A DNA stretch of 64,000 bases from NCBI GenBank assembly GCA_029565935.1, contig JAKQNF010000002.1, forward strand, positions 1-64,000, in the 5' to 3' direction. Numbering within the stretch: position 1 is the stretch's first letter; each line of letters begins with the position of its first letter. The notes under the pieces were generated by a model. The model did no database searches, had not been told where the DNA came from, and saw nothing but the letters and a program-made list of their open reading frames with translations. Positions 37,887-46,378 of the stretch are shown piece after piece. Made by a program: the position numbers and the translations under genes. The stretch comes from Bacillota bacterium. Its GTDB lineage: Bacteria > Bacillota > DTU025 > MWDF01.

Positions 37887-38423
37887 ATGGGGAAGTTTGA
37901 AGATAGTAGGACATATCAGAACCTTTTAACCGCTTTCGCAGGAGAGAGCCAGGCTAGGAACAAGTACACATACTGGGCATCTGTCGCGAAGAAAGAAGGA
38001 TACGAGCAGATCATGGGGTACTTCACCGAAACTGCGGACAACGAAATGGAACATGCTAAGAGGTTCGCAAAGTTCCTAGGACTGATATGCTCTACATCAG
38101 ATAATCTTAAGCACGCGGCAGAAGGAGAGCATTTCGAGCATACCAAGCTGTATCCAGAATTCGAGAAGATCGCCAAGGAAGAAGGATATGAGGAGATAGC
38201 CACCGTTTTCAAGGAGATCAGTGAAGTTGAAGAGGCGCATGAGAAGCGTTACTTGAAGCTTCTGAAGAACGTTGAGGACGGCGCTGTCTTCAAGAAGGGC
38301 AAGGAAGTCTTCTGGAAGTGCCGCAACTGCGGATACATACACTTCGGGGCATCTGCGCCCGAGAAGTGCCCGGCTTGTGCGCATCCTCAGTCATACTACG
38401 AATTGCTCTGCGAGAATTATTGA
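37887..38423 (+). CDS. rbr: Rubrerythrin
   Basis: This non-haem di-iron peroxidase reduces H2O2 in anaerobes (178 aa). A four-helix domain carries ExxH-type ligands (AFAGESQARNKY, DNEMEHAKRF, EEIATVFKEI, EVEEAHEKRY). A C-terminal rubredoxin-like domain follows (CRNCGYIHFG, CPACAHPQSYYE). The ATG at 37887 follows GGAGGG by seven bases. With the rubredoxin upstream and a rubredoxin-like protein downstream it forms an oxidative-stress cluster. Confidence 0.96.
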   Translation: MGKFEDSRTYQNLLTAFAGESQARNKYTYWASVAKKEGYEQIMGYFTETADNEMEHAKRFAKFLGLICSTSDNLKHAAEGEHFEHTKLYPEFEKIAKEEGYEEIATVFKEISEVEEAHEKRYLKLLKNVEDGAVFKKGKEVFWKCRNCGYIHFGASAPEKCPACAHPQSYYELLCENY

Positions 38424-38441
38424 TTGACCGGGGTGATAAGG

Positions 38442-38771
38442 ATGTATCGTTGCGGTGTATGCGGGTATATTTGGGAGGGCGATGAGCCCCCGGAGCGCTG
38501 CCCAAAGTGCGGAGCGCCCAAAGACCAGTTCACGAAGCTCACAGATGACGAGGCCAAGCTGATCGAAAGGGCGAGATACACCAACGACCTACACATGAAG
38601 CTCATCGGGCTGATGGAAAAAGCCATAGACATAGCGGAGATGGGCATAGAGGACGATCTTGACCCGCCGTGCGTGGCGCTGTTTAAGAACGCAAAGAAGC
38701 AGTGCGAGATAATATCTATGAGCAGCAGGACCGAGATCCGTGCCCATGTGATGAAGGGAAAGTGGCAATAA
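38442..38771 (+). CDS. Rubredoxin-like domain protein
   Basis: This 109-aa protein has an N-terminal rubredoxin-like iron site (YRCGVCGYIWEGDEPPERCP...CGAP), of the short type found at the C-terminus of rubrerythrins, then a helical domain of about 75 aa with no motif I recognise. It probably receives or passes electrons in the rubrerythrin system. The start at 38442 is chosen as the first ATG, with GGGGTG upstream. A GC hairpin follows the stop. Confidence 0.8.
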   Translation: MYRCGVCGYIWEGDEPPERCPKCGAPKDQFTKLTDDEAKLIERARYTNDLHMKLIGLMEKAIDIAEMGIEDDLDPPCVALFKNAKKQCEIISMSSRTEIRAHVMKGKWQ

Positions 38772-38783
38772 ACGTCCATGGTG

Positions 38784-38808
38784 GAGGGCAGCCCCGGTGG
38801 CTGCCCTC
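38784..38808 (+). terminator. GC-rich hairpin after the rubrerythrin cluster
   Basis: GAGGGCAGCC (38784-38793) pairs with GGCTGCCCTC (38799-38808). The tail TCTATTG is T-poor, so it may be a weak terminator or an mRNA-stabilising stem. The thiN SD follows directly. Confidence 0.6.
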
Positions 38809-38826
38809 TCTATTGAGGTGATCGCT

Positions 38827-39501
38827 GTGTCCACTGACGAAAAGATGGGTTGCATCGTTTTCGCCGGCTGCGAGGATGACTTATCTTTCCCCGATGAAGA
38901 GATAAAGAGGAGATCGGATACCGTCATATGCGCGGACCGGGGCCTAAGATTCTGCCATAAGGCAGGCATGAAGGCCGATATCGCGGTAGGTGACTTCGAC
39001 TCTGTAACAGAAGAGGAGCTGGAACGCGCAAGGACCGAAGGCACGAGGATATTCGAATATCCGTCAGAGAAGGAGGAAACCGACCTGGATCTGGCCTTGA
39101 AGCTGGCCTTCAGGCTCGGTTCAAGAAGGTGCTTTCTATACGGGGCCCTCGGTGGCAGGATAGATCATGGCCTGGCCAACATATTGCTTATGAGAAGGTA
39201 TGCCTCCATGGGGATGCAGATAACAATGATCGGGAAGATGAACACGATTGAGATGATGACGCATGATTTCCCTTGTCATATCTCTGGCAGGGAAGGATGC
39301 ACGATCTCCATAATACCTTTGAGCGACACGGTCATCGGCATCAAGACGAACGGTATGAAATTCGAGCTTCACGGCGAGGACTTGAGCTGCGGCAGCAGCA
39401 GGGGCGTTTCTAACCAGGTGATGTACAAGCTGGCGCAGGTATCCTGTGACTCTGGCGAGGCTGCGGTCGTGATAAACGAAAAAGACGCTCATCTTGACTA
39501 A
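38827..39501 (+). CDS. thiN: Thiamine pyrophosphokinase
   Basis: This 224-aa enzyme pyrophosphorylates thiamine to its active cofactor. The motifs are CADRGLRFC, AVGDFDSVTEEE, EKEETDLDLAL and GALGGRIDHGLANI, then a beta-rich C-terminal part (TISIIPLSDTVIG). The GTG at 38827 follows TTGAGGTGATC; the open frame starts ten codons earlier without an SD. The -35 box of the ileS T-box promoter overlaps its stop codon. Confidence 0.93.
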   Translation: MSTDEKMGCIVFAGCEDDLSFPDEEIKRRSDTVICADRGLRFCHKAGMKADIAVGDFDSVTEEELERARTEGTRIFEYPSEKEETDLDLALKLAFRLGSRRCFLYGALGGRIDHGLANILLMRRYASMGMQITMIGKMNTIEMMTHDFPCHISGREGCTISIIPLSDTVIGIKTNGMKFELHGEDLSCGSSRGVSNQVMYKLAQVSCDSGEAAVVINEKDAHLD

Positions 39502-39522
39502 AAGCCTCGTATGTAGTTTAAT
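39494..39522 (+). promoter_or_regulatory. Sigma-A promoter of the ileS T-box transcript
   Basis: TTGACT (39494-39499), 17-bp spacer, TTTAAT (39517-39522). The -35 box ends at the first base of the thiN stop codon. Confidence 0.8.
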
Positions 39523-39529
39523 AAATCAT

Positions 39530-39775
39530 CGAAATGCGTCGAAGGGGAAGAGTAGTGCCCGATTGCCAGAAAGAGAGCGGGGGTAGGTGTGAACCCGTGT
39601 GGCATAGAGCGTGAAAATCACCCCGGAGCAGCAGGCTGAATGCAGGAGTAAGCCGAGCCGGAAGATCCTCCGTTAAAGGGATGGGGCATCATCAGTGCCT
39701 TTGAGAGGGCCGCCATGCGGCCAAATTGGGTGGTACCGCGGGTAATCCCGTCCCATGTAGGACGGGTTTTTTCAT
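39530..39775 (+). promoter_or_regulatory. T-box leader, isoleucine-specific
   Basis: A long T-box leader has the stem I elements AGAGAGCGGGGG and GTGTGAACCC. The specifier ATC (Ile) is at 39617-39619 in GTGAAAATCACC. The T-box sequence GGGTGGTACCGCGG is at 39728-39741, and the terminator CCCGTCC (39747-39753) with GGACGGG (39760-39766) is followed by TTTTTT. Uncharged tRNA-Ile should favour antitermination and ileS expression. Confidence 0.96.
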
Positions 39776-39793
39776 TTGTTGGAGGTAATTACG

Positions 39794-42700
39794 ATGTTCA
39801 GGAAGATCGGCTCAGAAGTGAACTTCCCGGCGATGGACCGACAGGTTCTCGAATTCTGGAAAGATAATGGCATCTTTGAGAAGAGCCTTGAAAGAAGGAA
39901 AGAAAGTCCGAAGTTCGTGTTCTACGAAGGCCCGCCCACCGCCAACGGAAGGCCGCACCCAGGACACATCCTGACACGTGCCATAAAGGACGTGATCCTC
40001 AGGTACAAGACCATGGAAGGATACCTTGTGAACAGGAAAGGCGGCTGGGACACCCACGGCTTGCCCGTGGAGCTGGAAGTTGAGAAACAGCTCGGCATAA
40101 GCGGTAAGCCTGAGATCGAAAACTACGGGGTGGAGAAGTTCATAAGCCGCTGCAAGGAAAGTGTGTGGAAGTACCTCAAGGAATGGACGGAGATAACCGA
40201 GAGGATCGGCTTCTGGCTGGACACCGAGAACGCATACGTGACATATCACGATGACTACATAGAGTCAGAGTGGTGGGCGATCAAGACGATATTCGACAAG
40301 GGCCTCATCTATAAAGGCCACAAGGTGGTACCGTACTGCCCTAGGTGCGGGACTGCACTTTCCAGCCATGAGGTGGCTCAAGGCTATAAGGATGTTACCG
40401 ACACTTCCATATACGTGAAGATGAAGAAGAAGGGTGATGGGGAGACCTACTTCCTAGTATGGACGACAACACCGTGGACACTACCGTCAAACGTCGCTCT
40501 TGCCGTTAAGGAAGATGCGGAGTACTCCTATGTGAAGCTTGACGGACAGACGTTGATCCTGGCCAGTGAACTGGTCGATAAAATGGGATTGGACGTCAAC
40601 TCGGTCACAAAGAGGGTATCTGGCAGGGATCTTCTGGGATCGGAGTATGAACCGCTGTACAACTTCGTTGAGAACGATAAAAAATCGTACTTCGTCGTCA
40701 AGGGTGATTTCGTAACGCTTACTGACGGAACTGGCATAGTCCATATAGCGCCTGCATTCGGAGAGGACGACAGCAGGGTTGGCAAGGAGAACGATTTGCC
40801 GGTAATCCAGGTCGTGGACCTGCAGGGGCGGTTCGACGAGAACGTCAAACCATGGCAAGGGGTGTTCGTAAAAGAAGCTGACCCCAGGATAATTGAGGAG
40901 CTATCTTCCCGCGGCTTGCTCTTCAAGCAGGAGGAGTACCTTCATAGCTATCCTTTCTGCTGGAGATGCGATACCCCTCTGCTTTATTACGCACGCTCAT
41001 CATGGTTCATAGCCATGTCGAAGCTGAAGGAGAACCTAGTTAAGAACAACAGGAAGATAAACTGGTTCCCTGAGCACATAAAGGAGGGAAGATTCGGCAA
41101 CTTCCTTGAGAACGTAATTGATTGGGCGGTATCGAGGGAGAGATATTGGGGCACTCCGTTGCCGATATGGGTGTGCGAGGATTGTGGCCATCAGTTCGCG
41201 ATCGGGAGCAAGGCGGAACTTAAGGATAGGGCGGTCGAAGAATTCGACCTGCCAGAGCTTCATAGGCCGTACATCGATGCAGTCAGGCTCAAATGCCCTG
41301 CTTGCGGAGGCATATCTAGACGCACTCCTGAGGTCATGGATTGCTGGTTTGACTCTGGATCGATGCCATTTGCGCAGTGGCACTATCCTTTTGAGAACGT
41401 AGAGGTGTTCGAGGACGGGTTCCCGGCAGATTTCATAACGGAGGCGATCGATCAGACTAGGGGTTGGTTCTATACCCTGGTCGCGATATCGACGCTACTG
41501 TTCGACAGAGAACCGTTCAAGAACTGCCTCGTTATGGGACTGGTCCTCGATGAGCAGGGTCTAAAGATGTCCAAGAGCAAGGGCAACGTTGTGGATACAT
41601 GGGGAATACTGGACAGACAGGGTGCCGATGCGATGAGGTGGTATCTGTACACGACCAATCCTCCATGGAACCCAACAAGATTCTACGAAGACGGGATAAC
41701 AGACGCTGTCAGGAAATACCTTGGAACCCTGTGGAATGTGTACTCATTCTTCGTGCTCTATGCGAATATCGACGACTATGACCCAAGGCAGCACCAGGTA
41801 CCGATTGAAAGAAGGTCTGAGATAGACAGGTGGATAATCTCCAGATTGAACCATGCCGCCGGGAAGATAAAGGATGATCTTAGCGAATTCGACATAACTG
41901 ACGCAGGGCGCACCCTGGAAGCTTTCGTAGACGACCTTTCCAATTGGTACGTGAGGAGGTCCAGAAGGCGCTATTGGGGATCGGAGTGGACCGAAGACAA
42001 AGAAGCCGCATTCCTTACCCTTTACGAAGTGCTTGTAGAATTGTCCAAGCTGACAGCCCCGTTCACTCCGTTCGTGGCCGAAGAGATGTACAGTAACCTG
42101 GTCCTTTCATTGGAAGGTATCGACGCGCTCGAAAGTGTGCATCTATGTGATTATCCGAAGAGGGACGAAGACCTTGTGGATCTGGAACTAGAAAGGAAGA
42201 TGGACCTGGCCGAGCAAGTCGTCTACATGGGCAGGCTGGCCAGGAATACGGTGAACATCAAGAATAGGCAACCTCTTGCGAAGATAGTGGTAGAAGTAAA
42301 GGATTTGCAGGAGGAAGAGGACTTACGCTACCTGTCGTCTCTGGTGGAAGAGGAACTTAACGTAAAGGGGATGGAGTTCCAGCATGACCTCAGCGGTTAT
42401 GCGTCATATAGGCTTAAGCCCAGGTTCGATTTGCTCGGCAAGCGACTCGGTTCTAAGATGAAGGCCGTCCAAAACGCCCTTTCGTCAGACGACGGCACTC
42501 TTGCGGCACGAGTACTTGAAGGCAGGACGATAACCATAGACCTAGGCGCTGACTCAGTCGCGCTGGAGCCGGGTGAGTTGGTCGTTGAGACCATCCAAGT
42601 AGAAGGATGGTGCGTCGTTAACCAGAAAGGCCGGAAAGTTGCCCTGTATACTGAAGTGACGGACGAGCTTAGGCTCGAGGGCTTCCTAAGGGAGCTACTG

Positions 42701-42931
42701 AACAAGATACAGAATTCGAGGAAAGAGGCCGGATTCCAGATAGAAGACAGGATAAGGACTGGCTTGGAAGGTGGTGAAATGACTAAAGCCGCCCTTGGCA
42801 AGTTCGGGGCCTATATCAAATCGGAGACACTCTCTGATGAGCTTATGACAGGTACTTTCGATGCCGAATACTCAAAAGAGTGGGAAGTGAACGATGAAAC
42901 AGTCAAAGTCTCTATCTCTAGGGTACGCTGA
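39794..42931 (+). CDS. ileS: Isoleucine--tRNA ligase, type 2 (eukaryote-like)
   Basis: This class I synthetase has 1045 aa. The active-site signature is HPGH (55-58) in the context GPPTANGRPHPGHILTRAIK. KMSKSKGN is present, the editing domain CP1 contains VWTTTPWTLPSN and HIAPAFGEDD, and zinc-type cysteine pairs are also present (CPRCG, CEDCG, CPACG). The context GRPH...LTRAIKD and GWDTHGLPVELEVEK is that of IleRS2, the clade that includes mupirocin-resistant enzymes, rather than the IleRS1 of Bacillus. The ATG at 39794 is seven bases after GGAGGT. It is controlled by the isoleucine T-box. Confidence 0.95.
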   Translation: MFRKIGSEVNFPAMDRQVLEFWKDNGIFEKSLERRKESPKFVFYEGPPTANGRPHPGHILTRAIKDVILRYKTMEGYLVNRKGGWDTHGLPVELEVEKQLGISGKPEIENYGVEKFISRCKESVWKYLKEWTEITERIGFWLDTENAYVTYHDDYIESEWWAIKTIFDKGLIYKGHKVVPYCPRCGTALSSHEVAQGYKDVTDTSIYVKMKKKGDGETYFLVWTTTPWTLPSNVALAVKEDAEYSYVKLDGQTLILASELVDKMGLDVNSVTKRVSGRDLLGSEYEPLYNFVENDKKSYFVVKGDFVTLTDGTGIVHIAPAFGEDDSRVGKENDLPVIQVVDLQGRFDENVKPWQGVFVKEADPRIIEELSSRGLLFKQEEYLHSYPFCWRCDTPLLYYARSSWFIAMSKLKENLVKNNRKINWFPEHIKEGRFGNFLENVIDWAVSRERYWGTPLPIWVCEDCGHQFAIGSKAELKDRAVEEFDLPELHRPYIDAVRLKCPACGGISRRTPEVMDCWFDSGSMPFAQWHYPFENVEVFEDGFPADFITEAIDQTRGWFYTLVAISTLLFDREPFKNCLVMGLVLDEQGLKMSKSKGNVVDTWGILDRQGADAMRWYLYTTNPPWNPTRFYEDGITDAVRKYLGTLWNVYSFFVLYANIDDYDPRQHQVPIERRSEIDRWIISRLNHAAGKIKDDLSEFDITDAGRTLEAFVDDLSNWYVRRSRRRYWGSEWTEDKEAAFLTLYEVLVELSKLTAPFTPFVAEEMYSNLVLSLEGIDALESVHLCDYPKRDEDLVDLELERKMDLAEQVVYMGRLARNTVNIKNRQPLAKIVVEVKDLQEEEDLRYLSSLVEEELNVKGMEFQHDLSGYASYRLKPRFDLLGKRLGSKMKAVQNALSSDDGTLAARVLEGRTITIDLGADSVALEPGELVVETIQVEGWCVVNQKGRKVALYTEVTDELRLEGFLRELLNKIQNSRKEAGFQIEDRIRTGLEGGEMTKAALGKFGAYIKSETLSDELMTGTFDAEYSKEWEVNDETVKVSISRVR

Positions 42932-43772
42932 CCTACATACGCACAGTTTCCATTCTGACGGCAGGGATGCTCCTGCCCAGATAGTGCAGAGGGCCAAAGA
43001 TTCCGGCCTGGCAGGGCTGGCGTTAACGGACCATGACACCTATGAAGGCATAGAGGAAGCCGGATCCAAGGCCGAACAGCTAGGACTTCGTTTCATCCCC
43101 GGAGTGGAGCTGAGCACCGTGTGCGAAGAAAGAGAAGTACACGTCTTAGGATACTTCCCGGATGGTCCGAGCAGAGAATTTCTGGAAATGATAGAGCGTA
43201 TGTCGGTAAAGCGTGTTGGACGCATGAAGAGGATGATAGAGAAGCTTAACCAACTAGGTTGCCCAATAGAAGAACAAGAAGTATTCTCCAGGACAGAAGG
43301 GGAGATAGTGGGAAGGGCCCATCTTTTCAGGGCGATAAGGGATACATTCTCAGGGGAATTCGATGAAAGGGCGGATAAGTGGCTCAACATCGGAGGAGAG
43401 GCATTCGAGCCTACTTCCGACATGACACCGTCAGAGGCGATAGAGTGGATAAGGAACTCCGGCGGGGCCGCGGTGCTCGCACATCCTGGGACATCAGGCA
43501 TCGATCATCTGATACAAGGCCTCATAGAGCATGGGCTCATGGGAATTGAGGCGGTCTATCCGAAGCACGGAAGCATGCAAGTCAGAAGATACAAGAAGCT
43601 TGCGGTAGACAACGGCTTGATAATTACGGGCGGATCCGATTGGCATGGGATATTCCCCGGATCATCCGTATTCCATTCAGGGTCGTTGGGTGCGGGCAAG
43701 GTACCCGTAGAAACGATAGACATGCTGATAGATGCGGTCAAGGATCTGCGCAATAAAAAGGAAGGGCTCTAG
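42894..43772 (+). CDS. PHP-domain phosphoesterase (RNase AM/YciV-like)
   Basis: This 292-aa protein carries the PHP metal centre: DLHTHSFHSDG, LTDHDTYEG, PGVELSTV, VLAHPGTSG and GGSDWHG. Homologues of this length (YciV/TrpH) are 5'-3' exonucleases on short RNA or DNA, or 3',5'-nucleotide bisphosphate phosphatases. The exact substrate is not fixed by sequence. The ATG lies 38 bp inside the end of ileS, and no later in-frame start before the first metal motif is available. Its stop codon lies within the following terminator hairpin. Confidence 0.87.
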   Translation: MKQSKSLSLGYADLHTHSFHSDGRDAPAQIVQRAKDSGLAGLALTDHDTYEGIEEAGSKAEQLGLRFIPGVELSTVCEEREVHVLGYFPDGPSREFLEMIERMSVKRVGRMKRMIEKLNQLGCPIEEQEVFSRTEGEIVGRAHLFRAIRDTFSGEFDERADKWLNIGGEAFEPTSDMTPSEAIEWIRNSGGAAVLAHPGTSGIDHLIQGLIEHGLMGIEAVYPKHGSMQVRRYKKLAVDNGLIITGGSDWHGIFPGSSVFHSGSLGAGKVPVETIDMLIDAVKDLRNKKEGL

Positions 43773-43789
43773 AGCCCTTCCTGATTTTA
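43759..43789. terminator. Bidirectional terminator between the PHP gene and rpmB
   Basis: AGGAAGGGCTCTAGAGCCCTTCCT is a perfect 24-bp palindrome (43759-43782), with GATTTT after it on plus and TTTTTATTG after it on minus. It contains the stop of the PHP gene. Confidence 0.9.
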
Positions 43790-43804
43790 AAGGATGTTAA
43801 CCGA

Positions 43805-43996
43805 CTATACGGCCCGTACGACCTTGCCGGACTTAAGGCAGTTGGTGCATACCCTGATGCGCTTCGTGGATCCGTTGACTACCGCCTTTACGTTCTGGAG
43901 GTTGGGGAGCCATCTACGCTTGGTGTGCCTCATGGAATTGCTTACTTTATGGCCCGATACGGGGCCTTTATTGCATATCTCGCATACCTTCGACAT
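43805..43996 (-). CDS. rpmB: 50S ribosomal protein L28
   Basis: This is a 63-aa ribosomal protein of the zinc-binding (C+) type, with CEICNKGP at the N-terminus and CTNCLKSG at the C-terminus. SMRHTKRRWLPNLQ is the family core. The start at 43996 follows AAGGAG; the longer frame to 44032 has no SD. It is divergent from the asp23-fakA genes, the usual Firmicutes arrangement. Confidence 0.97.
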   Translation of the reverse strand: MSKVCEICNKGPVSGHKVSNSMRHTKRRWLPNLQNVKAVVNGSTKRIRVCTNCLKSGKVVRAV

Positions 43997-44242
43997 TATT
44001 ATTCTCCTTCCGGCAGCAGGCCTAAAGTTCAATTACTATAATAATATAGCACCGGTTTCCATACGTTTCAAGTATCGTATACGGACGGATACTTAATGGC
44101 ATGATAGATAGCCCGATTATAACTGCTATGCTTTGATGGTAAAAGTAATGATTGAATGATTGAATGCTTATAGGTAGAATTATTTAGTAATGCTTAAGGC
44201 ATTAGCGCTATTTGGCGCATTCGATGATTTGGAGGATTGCCG

Positions 44243-44617
44243 ATGGCAAGGGAGCTAAGTACTGAACTTGGCCAGATTACGATATCTGACGATGTCATAG
44301 CAGCAATAGCTGGCATGGCTGCGCATGAGAGCTATGGCCTCGTGGGAATGGCGTCGCGGACGTTTACTGACGGAATAGCCGAGCTGCTTGGTCTTGAGAA
44401 CATCAGCAAGGGCGTTGAGGTCAAGATTGACGGAGAACACGTCAGGATCAACCTTTTCGTAATAGTGGAGTACGGAACAAGAGTGACCGAGGTAGCCAAA
44501 AACGTGATAGACAAGGTCAAATACGTAGTAGAAGCCATGACAGGCCTTAACGTTTCCGAAGTCAAGATAACCGTCCAGGGAGTCCGTGTGGGCAATGGCG
44601 GAAAGGAAAAACGCTGA
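44243..44617 (+). CDS. Asp23/Gls24 family envelope stress protein
   Basis: This 124-aa YloU-like protein has the family pattern GQITISDDVIAAIAGMAAHE, then VEVKIDGEHVRINLFVIVEYG and VKITVQGV. Members are membrane-associated envelope-stress proteins of unclear mechanism, and the gene is usually next to fakA. The ATG at 44243 is seven bases after GGAGG. It overlaps fakA by one base (TGATG). Confidence 0.92.
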   Translation: MARELSTELGQITISDDVIAAIAGMAAHESYGLVGMASRTFTDGIAELLGLENISKGVEVKIDGEHVRINLFVIVEYGTRVTEVAKNVIDKVKYVVEAMTGLNVSEVKITVQGVRVGNGGKEKR

Positions 44618-46341
44618 TGGCAGTAACAACTAAGTTGCCTGCATCAAAGCCTCTCGACGGGAAAACGCTGACCAAGGCGTTCAAGGACGCTGCCGCGTAT
44701 CTGGGCGGTCAGAAAGCCGTAATCGACGCTTTGAATGTATTTCCAGTCCCCGATGGAGACACCGGTACCAACATGTACCTCACGATGAGCTCTGCGGTCA
44801 AGGAGATGGAAAAGTACCCGGCGGAAAAAGTCGGGGAAGTAGCTAACAGCATAGCCTTAGGATGCCTTATGGGTGCCAGGGGCAATTCCGGGGTAATATT
44901 CTCCCAACTGATGAGAGGATACGCCAAGAGGCTGCAGGGAAGGAAGAATGCAAACGCGGGCGATGTAGCCGAGGCGATAATGGAAGCTTCGAATATGGCA
45001 TACAAGGCCGTGATCAAGCCGGTGGAAGGGACCATCCTTACAGTTTCAAGGATAGCCGGAAGGGAAGCCATAGATGCGTTCAAATCAGGTTCCGACGTGA
45101 TTGAGGTTTACAGGGCGGCGCTTGAAGGCGCCAAAGGGGCACTTGAGAAGACTCCGGACTTGTTGCCGGTCCTTAAGGAAGCCGGAGTGGTCGACGCAGG
45201 GGGCAAGGGATATGTGATATTCCTTGAGGGAGTCTTGGCTTCTCTAGAGGGAAAGGCTCACGAGCTGGAAACTACCGAGATAAAGCCAGAGGTAGCAGCA
45301 ACTATCATCGAAGAAAAGAAAGAAGCTGTGCAACTGGAATTCAGGTATTGCACCGAGTTCATCATAAAAGGCACCGGACTTGAAGACGAGAAGATAAAGA
45401 AGGACATAGAGGCGCTCGGGGACTGCATGCTCGTAGTTGGTGTTCCTGAGACGATGAAGATACATATCCATTCCAACAATCCGGGCAAAGTACTCGAGAA
45501 GGCCGTAAAATACGGCGTCCTACACGAAATCCACATTAACAACATGGAAGACCAGCATGAAGAGTTCGCGATGCCGGAGTTTGCGAATGGGGAGAAAGCA
45601 GAATCTGGCGGTAAGGTGTCCGACGGCAAGGAAACTGAAGCAGAGGTAAAAGGTCCTATCGCTGTGAAAAAGCCGTCAGGAGCTAAAACATTATCGACCA
45701 TAGCGGTATCCGCAGGGGAAGGACTCAGCGAGATATTCGAAAGCTTGGGCGTAGACAGGTGCGTGACCGGCGGACAGACGTTGAATCCTTCCATACAGGA
45801 GATCGTCGACGCAATCGAATCCACAGGATCGAGAGAGGTAATCATCCTTCCGAACAACAAGAACGTCATACTCACCGCAAGACAAGCAGCAGACGTTGTA
45901 AAGTCAAAAGTCTACGTAATACCGTCGAAGACGATGCAACAAGGCATAGCTGCGATGATGGGCTTCAACGGCGATATGAGCGCAAAGGACAATGTCGAAA
46001 GGATGAACAAGGGGCTTACGAGCGTAGTGAGCGGTGAGATAACATACGCGGTAAGGGATACGAAGATCAACGGGCTCGATATCAAGCAGAACGACTATAT
46101 CGGCATAATCGACGGACAGCTCCTAACGAAAGGACAGGACTTGAAGGAAGTAACGATCAGCACCGTGGAGAAGATGATTAAACCCGAGAGTGAGATTGTT
46201 ACCGTATTCTTCGGTGATGACGTGGATGAATCCAAGGCTGACGAAATCGCTGAGGTCATCACGGAGAAGTACAATAACCTGTCAGTAGAGCTACATTCCG
46301 GAGGACAGCCGGTATATTATTATTTGATCTCGGTAGAGTAA
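44617..46341 (+). CDS. fakA: Fatty acid kinase catalytic subunit FakA (DAK2/YloV)
   Basis: This 574-aa protein has an N-terminal DhaL-type kinase domain (DALNVFPVPDGDTGTNMYLT with the ADP/Mg-binding Asp residues, GARGNSGVIFSQ), a middle region (FRYCTEFIIKG) and a C-terminal DegV-like part (VSAGEGLSEIFESLGVDR). FakA phosphorylates fatty acids bound to FakB (DegV) proteins, making acyl-phosphate for PlsY. Two degV genes follow directly and plsX lies downstream in the same window. It is coupled to the asp23-like gene. Confidence 0.93.
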   Translation: MAVTTKLPASKPLDGKTLTKAFKDAAAYLGGQKAVIDALNVFPVPDGDTGTNMYLTMSSAVKEMEKYPAEKVGEVANSIALGCLMGARGNSGVIFSQLMRGYAKRLQGRKNANAGDVAEAIMEASNMAYKAVIKPVEGTILTVSRIAGREAIDAFKSGSDVIEVYRAALEGAKGALEKTPDLLPVLKEAGVVDAGGKGYVIFLEGVLASLEGKAHELETTEIKPEVAATIIEEKKEAVQLEFRYCTEFIIKGTGLEDEKIKKDIEALGDCMLVVGVPETMKIHIHSNNPGKVLEKAVKYGVLHEIHINNMEDQHEEFAMPEFANGEKAESGGKVSDGKETEAEVKGPIAVKKPSGAKTLSTIAVSAGEGLSEIFESLGVDRCVTGGQTLNPSIQEIVDAIESTGSREVIILPNNKNVILTARQAADVVKSKVYVIPSKTMQQGIAAMMGFNGDMSAKDNVERMNKGLTSVVSGEITYAVRDTKINGLDIKQNDYIGIIDGQLLTKGQDLKEVTISTVEKMIKPESEIVTVFFGDDVDESKADEIAEVITEKYNNLSVELHSGGQPVYYYLISVE

Positions 46342-46354
46342 TGAACGGAGGTGA

Positions 46355-46372
46355 GCCGCCCGCCAGGGCGGC
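46355..46372 (+). promoter_or_regulatory. GC hairpin between SD and start codon of the first degV gene
   Basis: GCCGCCC (46355-46361) pairs with GGGCGGC (46366-46372). The only good SD (GGAGGTGA, 46347-46354) is directly upstream, and the ATG is six bases downstream (46379). Folding would bring the SD to ideal distance. With the tail CTTTATAT it could instead be a weak terminator after fakA. Confidence 0.6.
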
Positions 46373-46378
46373 CTTTAT

